This document shows, piece after piece, positions 48,678 to 61,332 of a DNA stretch of 64,000 bases. Made by a program: the position numbers and the translations under genes. Each line of letters starts with the position of its first letter. The stretch's first letter is position 1. A model generated the notes under the pieces. That model worked only from the letters and a program-made list of their open reading frames with translations, was not told where the DNA came from and did not search any database. Origin of the DNA: Rhizoctonia solani (Eukaryota; Basidiomycota; Agaricomycetes; Cantharellales; Ceratobasidiaceae); contig NC_057371.1 in the NCBI RefSeq assembly GCF_016906535.1, positions 2,046,001-2,110,000 on the forward strand, written 5' to 3'.

Positions 48678-50448
48678 ATGTTGTTCCTACCCGCTCTCAT
48701 CCTCGGGCCATCGCTGCTCTTCAATGAGGTTTCAGCCACAACATACAAAGTTGCTATTGTGGGCGCTGGCGCCGGGGGCTCTTCCGCATCCTACTGGCTT
48801 TCTCTCGCGAAGCAGCGCGCTCCCGCTGGGACCAACGTAGAGATCACCGTTTACGAGCAAGACAAGCGCGTCGGCGGTCGTAAGTCTCGTTTGTTGCATT
48901 CATCCTGTAGCTTAGACTCACCGTCCGAACGGTTAATAGGAAGCACGACCGTTTATCCGTACAACAACACTGCGTACGCACCTATTGAACTTGGCGCGTC
49001 AATTTTCACGACGGCAACCGAAACATGGTTCGGGCTGCCTCCGAATTTGGATATCAGCTCGTTACGTTTGGTGGAGTAGTTCCCGGCACGGGCATTTGGG
49101 ACGGAGCCAAGTTCGTCTGGAGGACTACAGACAATAGCACTGCAGATAACATTCGTATGGAAGAACGGTACCAAGATGGACCCACTAAATTGGGAGGATT
49201 GTAAGTGCGGGATATGATTTATTCTGCTTGGCTTTCGGTCTAACCTTTCATGGTACAGGATCGTGCCGTTCTTGACCTCGTTCGCCAAGTCATACACGCC
49301 TTCGTTCCCTAAATTCCCAACTGTCAAGGACTACGCATCCGCAGTGGACTACACCTCGCTCCTGCCTTACACCCTCAAATCCTACCTCACTCAAGGTGGC
49401 ATTAACCTCAATTGGATCAATGATTTCATGACAGGAAGCACGCGCTTTAACTATGGACAAGACGTTGGTTCCATCAGCGCTGTCCCGGGAATGGCGAGCT
49501 TGTCCGCCGGTACATCCTACAGTGTCAAGGACGGCAACTTTAAAGTTTTTGAGCAATTTTTATCTCGAAGCGGAGCGTCACTTCACTCGGACCACGGTAC
49601 GTAATTATATGCTCATATGAGGTACGCCTCTAAAGTTTCATATCATTTTTTCAAGGTCAATTGCATTGAGAAAGACAAGAACGCCAAATACAACGTTAAA
49701 ACGAACAAGGGCACGGCAACCTACGACGCAGTCATCATTGCAGCCCCTCTCCCGCTAACAAACATCAAGTTCGTCAATACCGCCACCCAACCATCTTCAT
49801 TCCCCAAAGTCGACTACCTCCACCTCCACGTCACGCTACTCACCACCACCACCCCTTCGCTCCTCCCGACTTACTTCAAGGCCAACAATTCGTCCGCATT
49901 GCCCGGGACGATTCTAACCACGGCCGAGTACGGCTCCAAGCCTCAATTTAACTCGATTCGGTACCAGGCTACGATCGACAAGAATGGCAAGACAGAGTAT
50001 GTGGTGAAGATTTTCTCGCCTGCCAAAATCTCGGATACTACTTTGGCAACGTTATTTGGGAAGAACTCGATTGGATGGGTGCTCCGCAAGGAAGTAAGTC
50101 ATAAATCAGCCATATCTATAGACTTTTACTTACGTTTATCAACGAACCTAGTGGGACGCGTACCCCTACTTTCCCATCCGATCTGAATTCCCTCCTGTGA
50201 AGCTTGACAAGGGGTTATACTATGTGAACTCTATGGAAGCGTACGTCTGTTCTTCTCCACTCCGTTAGCAACTGACTCACGCACACCATTTTGCCGCCAG
50301 TTTATTCTCAACGATGGAAACAGAAATCATCTCTTCGCGTAACGTCGTGGATCTTTTGTCGACAGAACTCATAGGATCTGGATTGTGTGGCCCCGAGGGA
50401 CCTAAAGGTCCGGCAACGGACAGCTACGTTCTTGGTTGGGATTGTTAG
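48678..50448 (+). CDS. Prenylcysteine oxidase-like flavoprotein, secretory
   Basis: FAD-dependent thioether oxidase family that degrades prenylcysteines released from prenylated proteins. The first residues MLFLPALILGPSLLFNEVSA form a signal peptide. The dinucleotide-binding motif KVAIVGAGAGGSSASYWLS follows, then EITVYEQDKRVGGR, which spans an intron. Landmarks of the family follow: IELGASIF, NRNMVRAASEFGYQLV, WDGAKFVWRTTDNS, FLTSFAKSYTPSFPKFPTV, TRFNYGQDVGSISAVPGM, then AVIIAAPLPLTNIKF and the C-terminal STELIGSGLCGPEGPKG ending GWDC* (TAG 50446-50448). Two one-base deficits appear, at about 49007-49012 and near 49583. The reaction is known for animal PCYOX1; activity in this fungal protein is inferred from the family. 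Confidence 0.88.
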
Positions 50449-51998
50449 GTAAAGAAAGGGCGCACACACTCGGTGGCTTGTTATTTGAAGTCTATTCTTC
50501 GTTTCTGCTTGGGTTTATGGTGTATAGTTTGCGTTTTTATCTTTAAATGTATCCGTTTGGAGCATTCAGCACTGTTGCTTGCTGACATAAGCACGGACCT
50601 ATAATTAGACTAAGACTGACAAAGGTATACTCTCGTCTACTATGTTGTTTATCCGTGAATAAGAAGTCTGTTGAATACGAGCAGAATGAAGTTTGTTCTA
50701 TACTTTCAGTGTTCAATTCAAATCTATTGGGTACTTCGCAAAGTAATTATCTCATAGTGTGATGTGTTACTTCGAAATCTCCCATCAGTGTGTCCAAAAT
50801 CCATATTGTAGCTATTGTTAATTTCTTTTGGATGAAGGCTGATACCAAAACAGGACTTTGTTTCGAATAGAAATTGGAATGTTGCCTCGGTTATGGCAGT
50901 CGGCGTTGGTCGGTAAATGCTAACACCCTATGGTGTATAGGTGCCAGAGCCGAATTCAGCATACGTTTCATTCCGTTCTACGTATATTCGAGACCTATGG
51001 GATATAGACAAATTCGAAATTCAGTATATCTCTGGTTTGCTGCCCTTCTCTCGTGGTGAGCCATCAACATTAAAGGTCAGCAATAATTGAATATAGAATA
51101 GGTGTAATTATAAAGTGAGTATGATACTGAGTCTATCCGAACTGGAATAACAACAATAGTCCCTGAGCCTCTCTGCCTTATTTGAACTCTCAGTTCTCTG
51201 TAGTTACATCGGGAAAGATTTCGCCAGATACTCAATTGAGCGGCCCGCTCCGCTTCCGACGTATATTGTTCTGATTCACCAATCACCAAGTGTGAACGGA
51301 CATCCCTGAAATCGGCCGGAGCCAAATAAATTCCTGGTCTGAGCGCCAGAATGGTTCATAATCAGGCAGCTTAGATGTGATATGCAGTTAAGTTGCGATT
51401 GGCTAGTTCTTTATGACCCAAGCTACTCATTTGATAATAGTACTTTTCGTTCCCTTTGAAAGTAGTGGACACCAGAGTTGTACCGGTAGTAAACCCTATA
51501 GGCGCGCATAAATAAGCTTATATTGATATGTGCTAGAACTCGCAATGTTACCAGGCCAATATTCACTAGCCGAACCACCACGCCAGTAGAAATCTCTTTC
51601 TGACACTGGGTACCAGACAAATCAACTTATTTCATTAATAACAACTTATTTGCTTTCCTCAATACTGTACCGACCCACTGCAAGGTATCTAGACGTACAA
51701 TATAGCTGATTCGTTCCAATTCCGGTACATGGAAGTACTTCCGTCTTCCCCTTTGCCTTCAGAAGTTGACCAGTTGGGCTCAAGACCGGTGCGAAGTGAT
51801 CAACACGGCCGCATCGAGTTCCTAATTAGGAGAATAGCCCCATCGGAAACTTGGTAAGTAATCACCCGACCTCTGCTTCCAGTCCATCCTATGTATTATG
51901 CCGTAAAAACAGCGCTTGCCTGTAGCTTTGGCGGCCCGCTCTCATGGTATTTATTCCACAACTCAAGAGCGGGCTCAGTTGCTACCAGTGCAGATACT
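50449..51998. other. Intergenic region upstream of the GH43 gene
   Basis: About 1.55 kb of AT-rich sequence between two plus-strand genes. The longest frame is 82 codons on the minus strand (51077-51325), with no recognisable domain. No repeats or RNA genes were identified. Confidence 0.45.
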
Positions 51999-53690
51999 AT
52001 GAGATTACTCCATATTCTCGCCCTCTTCTCGTTCTCGCTCGTCTCGTACGCAGCAGCATTTACCAACCCTATCAAAGCTAAGGATGGATCCGACCCGTAT
52101 ATTGTAAGTAGCTAATCATACAATATGAATGAAACCAATTCTAAACAACAATTACGCAGGTGTACTCAAATGGGTATTATTACTTGACCAGTAGGCTCAG
52201 TAGCTGGCATTCGATTTATAAGTATTGGTAACCGTATGCGTTTTTAGCGACAACATGGAGCAATATTCAGATTACCCGTGCTACTGTAGGCCCACATGTT
52301 ATTTTTTGTTCCTCTGCGACTAAACTTTCATGTGTTCCAGTCCATGGCTGGTCTGAAAACAGCTACCCCAAAGGTCGTCTGGTCGGATTCAACGGCTTCC
52401 AGGTGCTGCAACCTTTGTGAGTGGTTGTATCCTATTGGAGTCGCATATAGTAAGGTCATCATCCACAATAATCTATAGGGGCTCCTGAGATTCATTGGAT
52501 TGCCGGGCAATCATCGTGGTTCATGTCAGTGGTCATGCTAATTGGAGTTCACCTGCTATCCGGCTGAGCAAGACATGTTGTCACAGATATTACACTGCTG
52601 GTGTCGCTGGAACTGCAAACTTTGACGGACAGCGCCTACACGTATTGAAAGGTAGCTCTAACGATATATGGGCATCGTCTTGGTCCTATGCTGGTGGGTT
52701 TTGTTCGAATTACTAATAAATCTCAGTTCATTTATAAAATTTATCGGGCGTGAACCAGGACGCATCGTGATCCCCAACCGAGATGTCTGGGCCATCGATG
52801 CAACCGTCCTGTTCCTTCCTTCTGGACCGTACCTTGTCTTTTCAAGCTGGGACGGCGACGAACAGTGTCTCTGGATTTCGTGAGCACCCAATTTATGTGC
52901 AAAATTAGACACTAAACTGCCTAACTTGTTACGTAGGAAGATGAATTCGGCCACAACTGTGGGCAGTCCTGTTAAAATATCTCGCCCTTCCAATTCGTGG
53001 GAGCAAATAGGTGGTAAAACCAACGAAGGACCTGGTGTGTGCTACTAATACTCCGTACTTGTCTGACTTGATGATTTACTTGATGCCAATAGCTGCTCTT
53101 TACCATGGCGGCAGGACATGGATTATATGTAGGCCACCACGCATGCAACTACTCTGAGATTTTGATTTAGCTTAAAATACAGACTCGGCCTCGAGTTGTG
53201 CCGGAACTGGATACTCCTTGGGAAGTATTGAGCTCACCGGGGTTGATCCCCTCTCTGCATCGTCGTGGACCAAATACAACAATGGTCCTATCTTCAAGTC
53301 GGCTTTTGGAAACTACGCTGTATGCAAATCGTCCAAATACTGAAACCAATGCTTTTACTGATACAAAAACATCTAATAGCCGGGCCATAACGGATTCTTT
53401 ACCGCGTAAGTCAATGATTATATATGCGCAAATAATTATAATGTCTGAAATAACATGATTTTATAGTCCGTCTGGAAACATCTACAACGTAAGCCCGATA
53501 TTCAAGTGCCTTCTCGCATTATCAGTGCATTGACACCTTAAACGACTAGGTATACCATGCTTCCCCATCCACTATCACCTGTGATGGGAATCGGCGAACA
53601 ATGGTGCAGGCTGTTGGATGGCACTCTGACGGCACTCCGAACTTGGGTGAACCGCGTGCGCTCACAGATAATGTACCCGAGCCCGCTTGA
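51999..53690 (+). CDS. Secreted glycoside hydrolase family 43 protein
   Basis: Five-bladed beta-propeller glycosidase (GH43, arabinofuranosidase/xylosidase group) acting on plant hemicellulose. Start MRLLHILALFSFSLVSYAAA at 51999 is a signal peptide; an in-frame upstream ATG at 51891 would put it internally, so 51999 is preferred. FTNPIKAKDGSDPYIVYSNG carries the catalytic Asp of the DPY motif; the last residues come from the next exon. TTTTWSNIQITRATTV, KVVWSDSTASRCCNLWAPEI (with the conserved Glu), YYTAGVAGTANFDGQRLHVL, NRDVWAIDATVLFLPSGPYL, ALYHGGRTWIIYSASSC and the late VYHASPSTITCDGNRRTMVQ motif follow. It ends NVPEPA* (TGA 53688-53690). Eight or so introns of about 50-65 nt all join in frame. 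The substrate cannot be fixed from sequence alone. Confidence 0.9.
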
Positions 53691-54089
53691 ATTTCCTCAG
53701 TGTAGCGTTGGCCAGATAAAGGCATGATTTGTACTGTATCTCACCAACTTACCAAACGATCACATGAGGTCTTGCAATTAATTTTGGCTGTAATCTCAAC
53801 CAGAGATGGTTTCCTTCCAAGCACCACAAATCGACAGCTGTTGCTTGTGTCCAGGCACACAAGGACAGCCATTGAGTATAGTAGCGTACAGCAAGGATAA
53901 TTCATTCAGGAAATATTAGTATCCGGGTGAATACCATGAATGCCCGATTCAATCACATTAATACGCGTACAAAGCATCCAAGTCAAACAGTAATAATACA
54001 TGTTAGTACTAGATATAAAGTTCATGCGATGGGTCCGCGACGAGTCCGTATGATGAGTCTGCCCATATTCGTGTACAGAGTTGGTTTGT
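53691..54089. other. Convergent intergenic region
   Basis: About 400 bases between the 3' ends of the GH43 gene (plus) and the truncated RhoGEF copy (minus). AT-rich; I see nothing but presumed 3' UTRs. Confidence 0.5.
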
Positions 54090-56101
54090 TCAGTCCGAAG
54101 CCAATGTCAAAAACATAACTCTGTCTTCAATAGAAACGAGAGTGCTGGGCGAGGTTTCAAGCCTATGATGCCCAATATTCGTCTGTGATGGCGAGTGTTT
54201 AGTATAAAGGCATCGAACGCCAGCTTTGTGCATGACTTGAACGAGAGAGCCATCATCCACATGTCGAATCTCTACAAAATCCTGTGAAAACGCAATGATA
54301 TATGGGTAATGAAGAGCTGTATATGAAAAAGCGTTAAGCCATTCAATGCTTTGCTGTGTGATTGGAGAGTACTCGCCACAAGCGATCGGAGTTCCTTCCC
54401 AGTAGATAATCACATTCTTGTCAGATTTCCATCCAGTCTTGTTGACATAGAACGCGAATTCTGTAATACTTACTGTTAAACTTGTAGACCGAATCGATAG
54501 AAACGCAAACGAACCTCTATAGCATACCAAAAATTCATCCCCGACGCGATACACATCTAGCGGGCGGGGATTTTTGTACTGTCCCACAAAGTTCAATGCG
54601 TTGTCCGCTGGATCCAATAAAACTTGAGTGTCCAAGGTTTCCAGGTCAACGACCTCGAATCCAGCACTTCCAGCTACGCAGAGCTTAGTCTTCAGGAATT
54701 GTACAGAGTACAATTCTGCAGGTAGGTAAAAATCCTGAATATCACGAGACCTAAATACAGTAGCAACTGTCTCTAGTAAATAGACACACCTTCCATATCT
54801 TCAGTCTATTCGATGTGTCCTTGAACGAAGTCTCGACATTCCGATTCAAATTGGACCCCGCTGGAAAACCAACTGACTCTAGAATCTTGACGGTGCTTGA
54901 AAGTGAAGCCGTCTTGACCATGCATACCACCGTACGGTCCATACACAATCCAACCTTGAAGAACGATACTTGCGCGCGAGAAAGGCGAACCGCTCGATTC
55001 ATACGGTCGAATAAGTCAAGAGCGTCAAGCGGAAATGTGAAAACCGATCGCTCTAAGATAGCTTTTGTCGTAAGGAAGCAGAATGTGTAAGACGCATACA
55101 TCCCACGGACGTACCGGCCAATACGACTAACAATAAAAGATCTTCTAAGACATCGATCTGTTGTACGTTGGTCAAATCGATCAACTTTCGAGATTGGGCA
55201 TTCTGCGCTTGAAAATACACCCCATCATCTGTTCCATAAACGATAATTTGATTATTATCTATTCCAATGTATTCCTCAGCTTATTGGGTCAGCAGCAACT
55301 AAAATGATTTTGTGCTTACCATACAGGGCTGCGCAGTTGACTCTGAGATGTTCCTGTCTGACAAGCATGTCTTGACCAAGTGAAAGCGCATTGGACTCTG
55401 TACTCCGCCGATTAGTGTCTCTCTGTGCGTCAACGTTCTCTACCCAAGCCTGGGCCACATCAGCAGTAGGAGACAATAATATCAAAGGTTTTTCCTGCAA
55501 CCCAAATAGCGCAGCTATAAATAGATTCATGCACTCATGCTGTAACTCAAACAGAGCTTACTCTGTTAAATCGCTTCCCATGAGACAAAAAGCGTAGTTG
55601 ATGACGGACTTTGTTTCGGGGTAATGGTATGAACCCAAGTATGTTCGGTCGAGTTTGCTCCGAAGATACTTGAAGGAGTTGGATTGGGGTTGGCTAGAGA
55701 GAGCAACTCTCTTGTGTCAGTCCTAGTGTGGTGTACAAACAAATCCCGCCCAAACTCACGTGGTCGACCAGATGCAACCGCTCTCGTCCATCAATGACCT
55801 TGGGCTTGGTAATGATCAAAGCATGGTCGAATAAGAAGAGTTTGTACTCTTTTTTCTTTGATTTGTGCCTGAGGGTACCTTGATGAATCAACCGGCGTGC
55901 TGGATCGTTGAGTTTTAGCCTTTGCTTCTACGTAGACCGTTAAAGGGCGATTGGAACGACTAAAATAAAGGAGCCACACACCATTTCTCGATTATTAAAA
56001 AGCAATAATTCACTTAGCTGGACTAAATCTAATATATTCCCTCCCGACTCGCTTGTGTTTTCCTGCTCATTCGCTGCCGCAAGCTCAAGTGGGGGAGCCA
56101 T
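54090..56101 (-). CDS. 5'-truncated RhoGEF paralogue: PH and CNH domains only
   Basis: Second copy of the ROM2-like gene that lies directly upstream. Start MAPPLELAAANEQENTSESG at 56101 with a good context (caacATGG). It keeps only the last helix of the DH domain (NILDLVQLSELLLFNNREM). After an intron comes the PH domain (LKLNDPARRLIHQGTLRHK, KEYKLFLFDHALIITKPKV, YPETKSVINYAFCLMGSDL). The CNH domain follows (YGTDDGVYFQAQNAQ, QQIDVLEDLLLLVVLAG, then FLKTKLCVAGSAGFEVVDLE, TQVLLDPADNALNFV, FAFYVNKTGW, YWEGTPIACGEYSP), ending LTLASD* (TGA 54090-54092). DEP, nearly all of the catalytic DH domain and the Pro/Tyr-rich tail of the full-length neighbour are absent, so it should not catalyse exchange. 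Exon-intron structure parallels the full copy and the frame is largely open. It could be a decoy that binds Rho1 pathway partners, or a decaying duplicate. Confidence 0.78.
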
Positions 56102-56563
56102 GTTGGACTCAGACGTTGTGGTTGCTCACAGATACAGATAAAGGGGAAGGAGAGGAGCGAGAGAATCCCGAGCAAGTTGATATATATTTGAGTGCACTGC
56201 ATTCAGGCTGTCCATCCACGCCCGAGCACAACCCCGTTTTAGTGCTCCAGGGTTTGTGTATTACCCATCTGTCACAGTCAAGGCACTCGCCAGATTCTTC
56301 GGCTACTCTAACAAGTAGCCAACAGTCTGCACCCAGCCACGAAATATATACTATTCCTATTTTCATCTACGAAAGTTAATATTGATTGTAGGACCGAGAG
56401 ACGAGAGAGGAAGCAATACAGTTAGTGTGGGATGAGATTGACCGATAACAAACAAAATCAGAAAAAGAAAACTAGAAAAAACATCACACAAGAACAAAGC
56501 AAAGACAAAACCCCGGGGCCGAGATAAGAAAAGAAAACTAAACCGATAGTAGTGTAATGCCCT
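56102..56563. other. Spacer between the tandem RhoGEF copies
   Basis: 462 bases between the stop of the full-length RhoGEF and the start of the truncated copy. It must provide any promoter of the short gene. An A-rich stretch at 56450-56540 is probably the 3' UTR of the long gene. No DEP or DH coding remnant is recognisable here. Confidence 0.5.
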
Positions 56564-59500
56564 TCATGCCTCGGTAGCTACGGTGACCTCCGACGCGAGC
56601 GGTGGCGGAGGGGCCAGCCGAACCGCCATGACCTTATCGTCCGATGCAAGTATGATCTCGTCTCTCTCTTGTGTCCGCTTCTTCGCGGCTTGCTGCGCGT
56701 ACATATTCATGTGGTGCGGAGGCCCGTATCCAGGTGGTTGACCGTACCCAGGCGGTTGACCGTACCCAGGTGGTTGGCCGTATTGGCCATACGGAATCTG
56801 GCCACTATGAGGGTGAGGATATCCAAACTGTGCTTGGTACTGAGACTGAGGAATGCCGGACGTGCTGCTCCGTGTCGACGATGCGGAGCTCATGTTCGAG
56901 TTCGTGACTGATGGCTGAGTATCTGCGAATAGCAGACGAAGGTTGTTCCCACGAATGACCTGGACAAGTGCACCGTCCTCCACATGCCGGATCTCAATGA
57001 ACGTTGGATCAAACGCCATCACGTACGGATAGTGAAGTGCTAGCATCCCACCCGTCAGCCATGCCCATCGAATGGTATGAAAAAACTCACCAAACCCAGT
57101 AGGGCTTCCTTCCCAATAAATTACCATTTCCTTCTTCGACCTCCACCCACTCTTGTTCACATAAAACGCAAACTCTGTTCGGTCGTCAGCTGACCATGTA
57201 CGCTCTACCCAAAAACGTTCATATTTACCAGTATAGCACAGCAAAAACTCCCCATCTATCCGATATATACTCAGTGGGCGTACATCCTCGCGACGCTGTA
57301 CAAAATCGAGAGATACGTCCACAGGGTCCAGCAGGACCTGGGTATCCAGCGTTTCAAGGTCGACAATTTCGAAGCCCTTGGGACACGCAACGCACAGCTT
57401 GGTTTTGAGGAAATGGATGGAATGGGATTCAGTCGGAATGTAAAACTCCTGCAAGACGATGTGAGCTATTGTACTAAAGTACGAATATTCAACGCACCTT
57501 GAACACCTTTAATGTATCATTTCCTCCCTGTAGTAACTTCTTGAACGTCGGCTTGTTTTTCCCACGTATCGCATGATCAATCGGCTCGAGCGTCTTGATC
57601 GTACTACTCAACGAGCTCGCCTTGACAACACATACCAAAGTTCGACCGAGGCAGTATCCGGCCTTGAAGAACGACGTATGCGATGCGATTCGTTTCGCCC
57701 GTTTCATCGGATCGTCAAGCTCGAATGCATCCAGAGGGAAAGTAATCACTGATCGTTCTATATGTTTATAACGATTGAGCGACGATAACTTGGAAATCAG
57801 TCAATAAAACTCACCAGAGAGTACAATCAGCAATTGGTAGTCCTCGAGTATATCGATCTGTTGCACATCCGGCAATTCTAAGTGTCTCACAGGCTTTCCG
57901 ACCTCCCCATGCAGCGACTGGAAGTACACGCCATCGTCCGTCCCATATGCTATCCGTCGGCCATAGTCTACTTTTTGATCAGCCATCGAATCTCCTCATG
58001 GGATAGCTTTGTGCTACTCACCGTATGGAACTGCGCAGTTGACTTTGACAGCGTCTTTGAACACTCCTTCGCTCAGCGAATAGGTGTCGAATATCCTACT
58101 ACGTCCGCGCATCGCGTCTTGCTGAGTGGTGATCTGCTCGACCCATTTCTTACGCGCGACGAATGTGGGGGCCCATAGTGTGAGTGTATACTTCCAAGCT
58201 CATCAGCTCTATTCCAAAACATCGGACGGAGTACGGCCACTCACACCCTTTTTACCGAGGTACGAGAACGTTAGCTGATATCCGCTCTTTTGCGAGTCTG
58301 GTCTAGTAGAGGGAGCTGGAGGTGGAGTACCGTTAACAGAAGTACCATTTGGGGTAGGTCGGATAAGGGTCGTACGTGGTCGAGAAGCACGGGTTGTGCT
58401 TTCGTCTGGTATAGTTACGACGAGTAGTTCAAGTGGGATCGGCTGGTAGATGTGGTTAGCGCTCGAGTCCATAGTTTACTAAAACGGATATAGTCAAATC
58501 AGGCCCTGGCATCCAGGCACGGCTATGGAGCCGATTTTCTTGCACCCCGACATTTAAAAACTACTTACTCGTTTATAAACTTTGAGTTGCTCGTGCTTGT
58601 TGACCATCTTGCTCTTAACAATCAGAAGCGCATGGTCGAACAAGAACACCTGTAAATCGCCGTTTTCGCTCGCAGAACCCCCACGACGCTTGAGCGGGCC
58701 CTTGTAGACCAATTGGCGTTGCTCATCCTTAAGTTTCAGATCCTACAAAGTAAACTGGGTAAGACCAAGGCGCAACCAAGATAGACTTCGGCATAGACCC
58801 GGCACGAGGGAATATAAGCTCACCGCTTCTTCTCCCGGTCTGAATATCAGTCCCTTGTCCAACTGCAGCAAGTTGAATCTGTTCTCCGTGCGTCCGCTCT
58901 CTTCATTTACCCTGGCCAGGAACTCGCGCACCTTAGCGACTGCCTTGGGAATCGCAACTCGATCTACATTTCCTTCGGGAGTGTGCTTGAGTACGACCTC
59001 TAATAAGAGCGGGTAACGTGCTAAGCGCGTGGTTGGCTTGGTTAGGTATCCGTTTAGCTCCAGCTTTCGACTCTCCGGTAGTCGTTCGACCGTCTCTACA
59101 AACGCTGCAAATGCTGGGTTGGTCGACTTTTCCTTCTCGAACTCGTGTTTTCCGTACAACTGATGCTTGCCGTATTGCACGAATGGCTCAAAATGGTACA
59201 CCATTTCTAAGAAAATGTCCCCAATCGTTTCAACGACCGAGTATGCTTTTTGCCGCTTGGTCAGCAGTTCGCGGAGACGGTGATTGACATCCAAGATATC
59301 TTCGACGTTCCAAAAGACCTGCGTCACAAAGTCCTGACGTCGGCTTTCAGGTATCACGTCGCCTGTTCGCAGAGGCTCCATCCAACGCTACGAGGTCTCG
59401 TGTGAGATGGGGGAAAATGGTAGCGACACGATAGCTTACGTCTCGGAGGTATTCCAGGTCTTGCACAAAGTCACGTTCGGTGTATATCACCTCGTTGATT

Positions 59501-61332
59501 GCCTCCTGGCGCTTTTTCTCCTGATCACTCACGCTATCAACAACCTCTTGCGGCACCGAGTGTATCCATAATTGTCCGGGTTCCTTCGCACCAAGATCTC
59601 AGCCCCATACTCCGCCCGAGAAATTTGAGACACACCTTCAGCCCATGATCAATCAGACTCTCTTTGCTCGAATTTCCCTTGATTAGCCGGGCGGGGAGGC
59701 TAGATGTACTTCCCGCATTAATCGTCGTTCCGCTCAAGTTTGTAATGAGATTAGCAGCGGCATTTGCCACCTGGGGCCGGTGTGATGGCTGGCGATGAAG
59801 CTGCTCGATTCGCCTTGGACACCCGAGACTGTAGCACACTCTGTCCCTGCTGCAAGTCGGCGAATAACAATCGGTTAGAAGCGTAAACACGCCTGAAGGG
59901 AGCGGGATTGAATCTTCCCCCTCGACTGTGTTTGCGCCCGTATTGACTGAGCCGGTCCCAGATCCGGATCCCATAGCAGGACTAATCAGACCCGGACGAA
60001 TAGGTGTAGAATCACCATCCTCTCCTGCCCCTTCGACTTCCCACGAGGAAACCGTCCGTGGGCCTGAAAATTGGTATATCTCGGCGGGCGAGTCGCGTAA
60101 ACGGTGATCGTATGTAACATCATGGAAGAATTTTTGGGCATCTAAGGCGCGCCCAAGCAACAAAGCAAGGTTTCGATCCGAGGTCTTGATAATGTGCGCA
60201 ATAAGGTCGACAGCCTCACGTCCATCAAACGCAGCGGGGTAGAGCAGGCCGTCTTTAACATGATCACCAGGGAGATACGTTGACGGAATGCATCAGCGAC
60301 GCGGGAGAGCAATGCCGGGTATACAAGCGGACGCTTGCGGGAGCCATGATGTTGAGGTCGCGCAGTAGAGGCAGGGGGACGTGCGGTACTTGCAGAGGCA
60401 GACATGGACCGAATCCGATCAGACGGACCAGCGTTACCAATTGAACCGGTGTATGTGTGACCACGCCGGCCGATGCTGCCCGTGTTGGTCCCAACCGGTA
60501 CAGTCCGCACGCTTTCGATGGACCGGCGCGAGGCTGAGGGATTTAGACTGACAGGGGCGTTAGAAATGGGAGGGGAAGGGGATGTCGAGGAAGAAGGATA
60601 GTATGACAATTGTGTGTCTCCAGTTGTATGTGCAGCCGGACTTGCCTGTGCAGCAAGGGTCGTGTTTAGGTGCATGAGTTGGGGTCGCTGAGTGGAGGTC
60701 TGGGAAGGTGAGGCGTGAGGCGGTGATTGGCTGGGCAGGTAGAAACTATGGCGAGAGCTGAGTACAGAACCATGGTCACTGCGCACGTCATCGTCGCGGT
60801 ACTCGGCCGATTTGTCCCATGGACCGCTCATTGGAGGGTCGGGGGTTACTTCGACCATGGGCAATTCGAATGGGCGCGAGATATGGGGTGTTCTTTGGTA
60901 CTGAGCTTGGTATGCCTGGGCCGGTGTCAATCCTTGCTGAGTGAGTCGCTCAATCTCCGGATTTGGCACATCCTCGTGCAGCGGGCGTGGAGGTATGATC
61001 CCCACTGGATACCCGCCGCCCCCGCTCAACATACTTCGCGGCCTCGGTGCCGGAGCCGCTCGTGGTCCATACATCGGAGCTGGTGGAGGTGGCTGTGGCG
61101 CATATTGTTGGTGCATGTAATGTGCCTGTCCATGTGAAGGCGAGTGTTGCGGCGGTGGTTGTGGGTAATATTGAGTCCCAGGTGGGTACGGCTGGTATTG
61201 GCTATAGTAGCCATATGGAGCATATTGCGTCTGCTCTCCCCCGTTTTGTTCATACGCTCGGGGTGGTCGAGGAGCGCTCCGGCTTCCGAATATCTCTCCG
61301 TACGCTGTCGCCCGGCGTTGGCCCGACTCCAT
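56564..61332 (-). CDS. ROM2: Rho1 guanine-nucleotide exchange factor, ROM2-like (DEP-DH-PH-CNH)
   Basis: Rom1/Rom2-type activator of Rho1 in the cell-wall integrity pathway. Start MESGQRRATAYGEIFGSRSA at 61332, then a long Pro/Gln/Tyr-rich disordered N-terminus of about 300 residues (NGGEQTQYAPYGYYSQYQP and similar). The DEP domain begins VADAFRQRISLGDHVKDGLL and includes GREAVDLIAHIIKTSDRNLA; one G must be restored at 60268-60269. The DH domain starts RQEAINEVIYTERDFVQDLE and includes GYLTKPTTRLARYPLLLEVV, its core helix. PH follows (LKDEQRQLVYKGPLKRRG, FLFDHALLIVKSKM). CNH follows (YGTDDGVYFQSLHGEVG, LKTKLCVACPKGFEIVDLE, FAFYVNKSGWR, YWEGSPTGFGEF). The tail holds three tandem GYGQPP repeats and ends VTVATEA*. 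Introns are 45-60 nt. A truncated copy lies immediately downstream. Confidence 0.93.
56724..56777. repeat. 18-nt tandem repeat, three copies, in the RhoGEF tail
   Basis: Three near-identical 18-base units (ccgtatccaggtggttga, then ccgtacccaggcggttga and ccgtacccaggtggttgg) encode (GYGQPP)x3 on the minus strand, followed by a degenerate fourth unit. Such coding minisatellites often vary in copy number between strains. Confidence 0.85.

Noticed and set aside
51077..51325. 82-codon minus-strand frame upstream of GH43
   Set aside because: Protein-like start but ends in a Tyr/Ser/Asn-rich AT-driven tail, and no homology is recognisable.
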